Below are positions 13,026 through 15,240 of a stretch of 15,240 nucleotides of DNA, piece by piece. Both the position numbers and the translations under genes were made by a program. Source of the stretch: Syntrophaceae bacterium (GTDB lineage Bacteria; Desulfobacterota; Syntrophia; Syntrophales; UBA2185); NCBI GenBank assembly GCA_003508565.1, contig DNUI01000167.1, positions 1-15,240 on the forward strand, read 5' to 3'. Positions within the stretch are counted from its first letter, which is position 1, and each line of letters opens with the position of its first letter. The notes beneath the pieces were generated by a model. It was given only the letters and a program-made list of their open reading frames with translations, made no database searches and had not been told where the DNA came from.

Positions 13026-13555
13026 AGGATTGTAATATGGATGTAAAAGCAAAGGATACCCTTTTTACGATTTTTGGATTGATAATGATTTTACTCACCT
13101 CAATGCCCTCATGTACCGAAAGCAAAAAGCCGGACCCGGGGAAAATTATCGCCGGCGGAGCAGCACCGGATTTTAGCCTACGAGACTTAACGGGTAAGAA
13201 CTTTACGCTCAGCGCCCAGAAGGGCAAACCGGTCCTCTTAATTTTTATTACCACGTGGTGTCCCACCTGCCGATCTGAAATGCCTCGCTACAACAGCATC
13301 CATGAAAAATACAGCCAGCAGGGACTCGAAGTAGTGAATATTGACATTCAGGAACCGAAAGGAAAAGTGTCGCTGTTTGCAGAAAGGTATAAGGTGCCCT
13401 ATAAAACGCTCTTGGATGAAAAGGGAGATGTGGCAGAAGCATACAGTATTGTTGGAATACCGGCCATGGTCCTCATCGATAAAGATGGAAAGATACTAAG
13501 CAGTCAATACTTAGCCATGGACAGAATCCTGGAAAACCTCTTGGGAAAAAAGTGA
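13022..13555 (+). CDS. TlpA/ResA-like thioredoxin-fold protein, membrane-anchored
   Basis: A 177-aa product with an N-terminal hydrophobic anchor (about 14-30) ending in SMPSC, an imperfect lipobox with Cys31, then a thioredoxin fold of the AhpC/TSA-Redoxin type: APDFSLRDLTGKNFTL, active site TTWCPTCRSEMP (Cys80, Cys83) and cis-Pro147 in VGIPAMVLID. It acts outside the cytoplasmic membrane as a disulfide reductase, most likely on apocytochrome c or a similar target, recharged by the CcdA encoded directly upstream. The ATG at 13022 overlaps the ccdA stop; a second ATG at 13037 has a better AAGGA site and may be the true start, which would shorten it by five residues. Confidence 0.9.
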   Translation: MKDCNMDVKAKDTLFTIFGLIMILLTSMPSCTESKKPDPGKIIAGGAAPDFSLRDLTGKNFTLSAQKGKPVLLIFITTWCPTCRSEMPRYNSIHEKYSQQGLEVVNIDIQEPKGKVSLFAERYKVPYKTLLDEKGDVAEAYSIVGIPAMVLIDKDGKILSSQYLAMDRILENLLGKK

Positions 13556-13600
13556 ATCCCTCGCTTCTAACGGTAATACGCATGGATAAGGAAATAACCC

Positions 13601-14518
13601 ATGGCCATTCATCAACCAATGCAGAACCTCACTATTGTGGACTTGGACCAACCACTGGAAGGATTCCGCAATTTTCTCAGCAGTTGGATATATATGAAGG
13701 ATGGTCTGACCCTTGTCGTGGATCCGGGTCCGCGCTCCACCATTCCCGTGTTATTGGATGCCCTGAAATACATGGGCTTGAAAAAAATCGACTATATTCT
13801 TTTGACCCATATACATATTGATCACGCCGGAGGTACAGGGGTCCTGGCAGAGCACTTTCCGGAGGTGAAGGTCATCTGCCATCCCAGGGGTGTGAAGCAC
13901 ATGATCAACCCTTCCAAACTATGGGAGGGCTCCCGCAAGTTTCTGGGAAAGGTTGCAGATGTGTACGGCGAAATTGCCGCGATACCGGACAAGAACTTCG
14001 AATACCAGAATCCAATTACAATTGGCAGCGAAGTGATTAATGTTTTCGAAACACCGGGCCACACAATCAATCATCTGTGCTACCAGATCGGAAATGTCGT
14101 GTTTCTCGGAGAAGTCACGGGAATAAACTATCCGCTGGACAAGGGACTCTATCTGCGTATCGCGACGCCCCCGCCTTTCATTTATGAGATTTACAAAGGT
14201 TCTCTGGAAAAGGTTGCGGCCTTAGATGTATCACACCTATGTTTCGGCCACTACGGTTACCGGGAAGATGTAAAAAATGTATTTGATACGGGACTTGACC
14301 AACTGGAAAACTGGATGGCCACAGTGGAAAAGCACTACAGAACGGCGGGAGAACTCTCCGAGGATAGAATCTATGAGGAGCTTCTGAAAAATGACCGGGG
14401 GATGTCCTTGTATAGTTCCCTGCCGGCGGATGTCCAGTCCCGTGAAAAGATTTTTTCCCTCAACAGTATCCGGGGGATGTGGGATTATATCAAGGAGAAG
14501 GACACTAAACCGGCTTAA
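13601..14518 (+). CDS. Metallo-beta-lactamase-fold hydrolase
   Basis: A 305-aa cytoplasmic metal hydrolase. The signature THIHIDHAGG gives His70, His72, Asp74 and His75; TPGH supplies His154 and the late FGHYGY supplies His217. At the position where most family members carry a metal-bridging aspartate (GD) it has Glu171 (VVFLGEVTG). The C-terminal 80 residues are helical and may form a lid or dimer region. AAGGAA lies eight bases before the ATG. Substrate is unknown: glyoxalase II-like and other thioester or phosphoester hydrolases share this fold. It lies 45 bases after the TlpA-like gene on the same strand and may be co-transcribed. Its stop shares TTAA with the opposing gene. Confidence 0.88.
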   Translation: MAIHQPMQNLTIVDLDQPLEGFRNFLSSWIYMKDGLTLVVDPGPRSTIPVLLDALKYMGLKKIDYILLTHIHIDHAGGTGVLAEHFPEVKVICHPRGVKHMINPSKLWEGSRKFLGKVADVYGEIAAIPDKNFEYQNPITIGSEVINVFETPGHTINHLCYQIGNVVFLGEVTGINYPLDKGLYLRIATPPPFIYEIYKGSLEKVAALDVSHLCFGHYGYREDVKNVFDTGLDQLENWMATVEKHYRTAGELSEDRIYEELLKNDRGMSLYSSLPADVQSREKIFSLNSIRGMWDYIKEKDTKPA

Positions 14519-15240
14519 AGCAACGAATCCAGTCTGTGAAGGCCGGCTTCTTTGGCGAAACGGAGGGCGTTGATATACTCAGTCCTCGTGATACGACGAT
14601 TGATCGCCTCATCCCTCATGGCTTTCCCACAGGGGTGATACTGATCCATTACATTCACGTAGGTATCCTTCGAAATTTTTTCGGCCAGAAATTCCATGAT
14701 CTCCCTGGTACCCGCCACATCATTTGGCATGATCAAATGGCGTACCAGCAATCCCTTCAAGGCTATCCCCGATTCGTCAACGACAAGATCTCCTACCTGA
14801 CGGTGCATCTCTTTAATGGCGGCGACGGCAATTTTCCGATAGTTGGGCGCTTCACAGAACTTCTCCGCCCACTTTGCGTCCCAGAATTTGAAGTCCGGCA
14901 TATAGATATCAAAGATGCCATCCAGAATCTTCAGTGTTTCAACTTTATCATATCCACCGGTGTTATAGACCAGCGGCACGATGAGCCCGTGTTCGATGGC
15001 AATGAGAAGCCCCTGGAGTATCTGGGGTACCACGTGGGTAGGTGTGACAAAGTTTATATTATGGCACCCCCGCCGCTGGAGGGAAAGCATCATAACAGCC
15101 AGCTCTTTCGGTGCCACTTCCCCACCTTCCGGATCATGGCTGATATCATAGTTCTGACAAAAGGAGCACAAGAGATTACACGATCGGAAAAATATGGTGC
15201 CGGAACCGGAATATCCCACGAGAGGCGCCTCTTCCCCAAA
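14515..15240 (-). CDS. PflX-type radical SAM protein, 5' end beyond window
   Basis: A radical SAM enzyme, 241 residues visible. The frame is open to the right edge (beginning FGEEAPLVGYSGSGTIFF), so the true start lies outside; the GTG at 15219 is internal. The iron-sulfur motif is RSCNLLCSFCQN, Cys-x3-Cys-x2-Cys. Downstream segments NINFVTPTHVVPQIL, YNTGGYD and DIYMPDFKFWD are those of COG1313/PflX, relatives of pyruvate formate-lyase activating enzyme whose target is not established. The 3' end converges on the metallo-hydrolase gene with a four-base overlap of the stop codons. Confidence 0.88.
   Translation of the reverse strand, partial: FGEEAPLVGYSGSGTIFFRSCNLLCSFCQNYDISHDPEGGEVAPKELAVMMLSLQRRGCHNINFVTPTHVVPQILQGLLIAIEHGLIVPLVYNTGGYDKVETLKILDGIFDIYMPDFKFWDAKWAEKFCEAPNYRKIAVAAIKEMHRQVGDLVVDESGIALKGLLVRHLIMPNDVAGTREIMEFLAEKISKDTYVNVMDQYHPCGKAMRDEAINRRITRTEYINALRFAKEAGLHRLDSLL

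Noticed and set aside
15217..15219. GTG as start of the radical SAM gene
   Set aside because: The frame remains open to the window edge and the upstream residues FGEEAPLVG are typical of the family, so the gene is simply cut.
1..15240. CRISPR array, rRNA or additional tRNA
   Set aside because: I saw no regularly spaced direct repeats, rRNA-like segments or second cloverleaf on either strand.

Overview
The window joins two unlike regions at a tRNA-Leu gene. The right two thirds look like the core chromosome of an anaerobic Gram-negative bacterium. A Deltaproteobacteria/Desulfobacterota-type lineage is my best guess, from the mix of an FdhE-like protein, a PflX-type radical SAM protein, a CcdA/TlpA pair and short dispersed palindromes of the GGATTCCCG...CGGGAATGAC type. 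No ribosomal marker is present, so the placement is weak.

Left region (1 to about 6706, all genes on the minus strand) is one end of an integrated mobile element. A P4-type tyrosine integrase (5297-6529) lies just beside the 3' end of tRNA-Leu(GAG), the usual target for this class. Then come an unrecognised 234-aa cargo gene with its own terminator, about 250 bases of AT-rich non-coding DNA, and a leftward operon with overlapping genes: AlpA-like regulator, archaeo-eukaryotic-type primase (PrimPol), RepA-like hexameric helicase, a small unknown protein, a stand-alone Spo11/topoisomerase VI-A-like protein, an interrupted small ORF and a phage small-terminase-like HTH protein. The order int-alpA-primase-helicase-terS-like resembles phage-inducible chromosomal islands (phage satellites). 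The element runs off the left edge, so morphogenesis or packaging genes and the distal attachment site cannot be seen. It appears to be decaying: the helicase carries a frameshift, the small ORF an in-frame TAA, and the TerS-like protein ends abruptly next to what may be an insertion sequence end.

Middle region (6707-12150, all minus strand) holds pgk, fdhE-like, nth, gap, tpiA, secG and tRNA-Leu in transcription order. The tpiA-secG-tRNA-Leu(GAG) order is a chromosomal neighbourhood known from other Proteobacteria. The three glycolytic enzymes cover triose-phosphate isomerase to phosphoglycerate kinase, although pgk is divergent and an FdhE-like protein and endonuclease III sit between pgk and gap.

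Right region (12261-15240): ccdA and a TlpA/ResA-like thioredoxin overlap by four bases and form a membrane-to-periplasm reductant pathway of the cytochrome c maturation type. A metallo-beta-lactamase-fold hydrolase follows on the same strand. It ends convergently with, and shares a TTAA with, a PflX-type radical SAM gene that is cut by the right edge.
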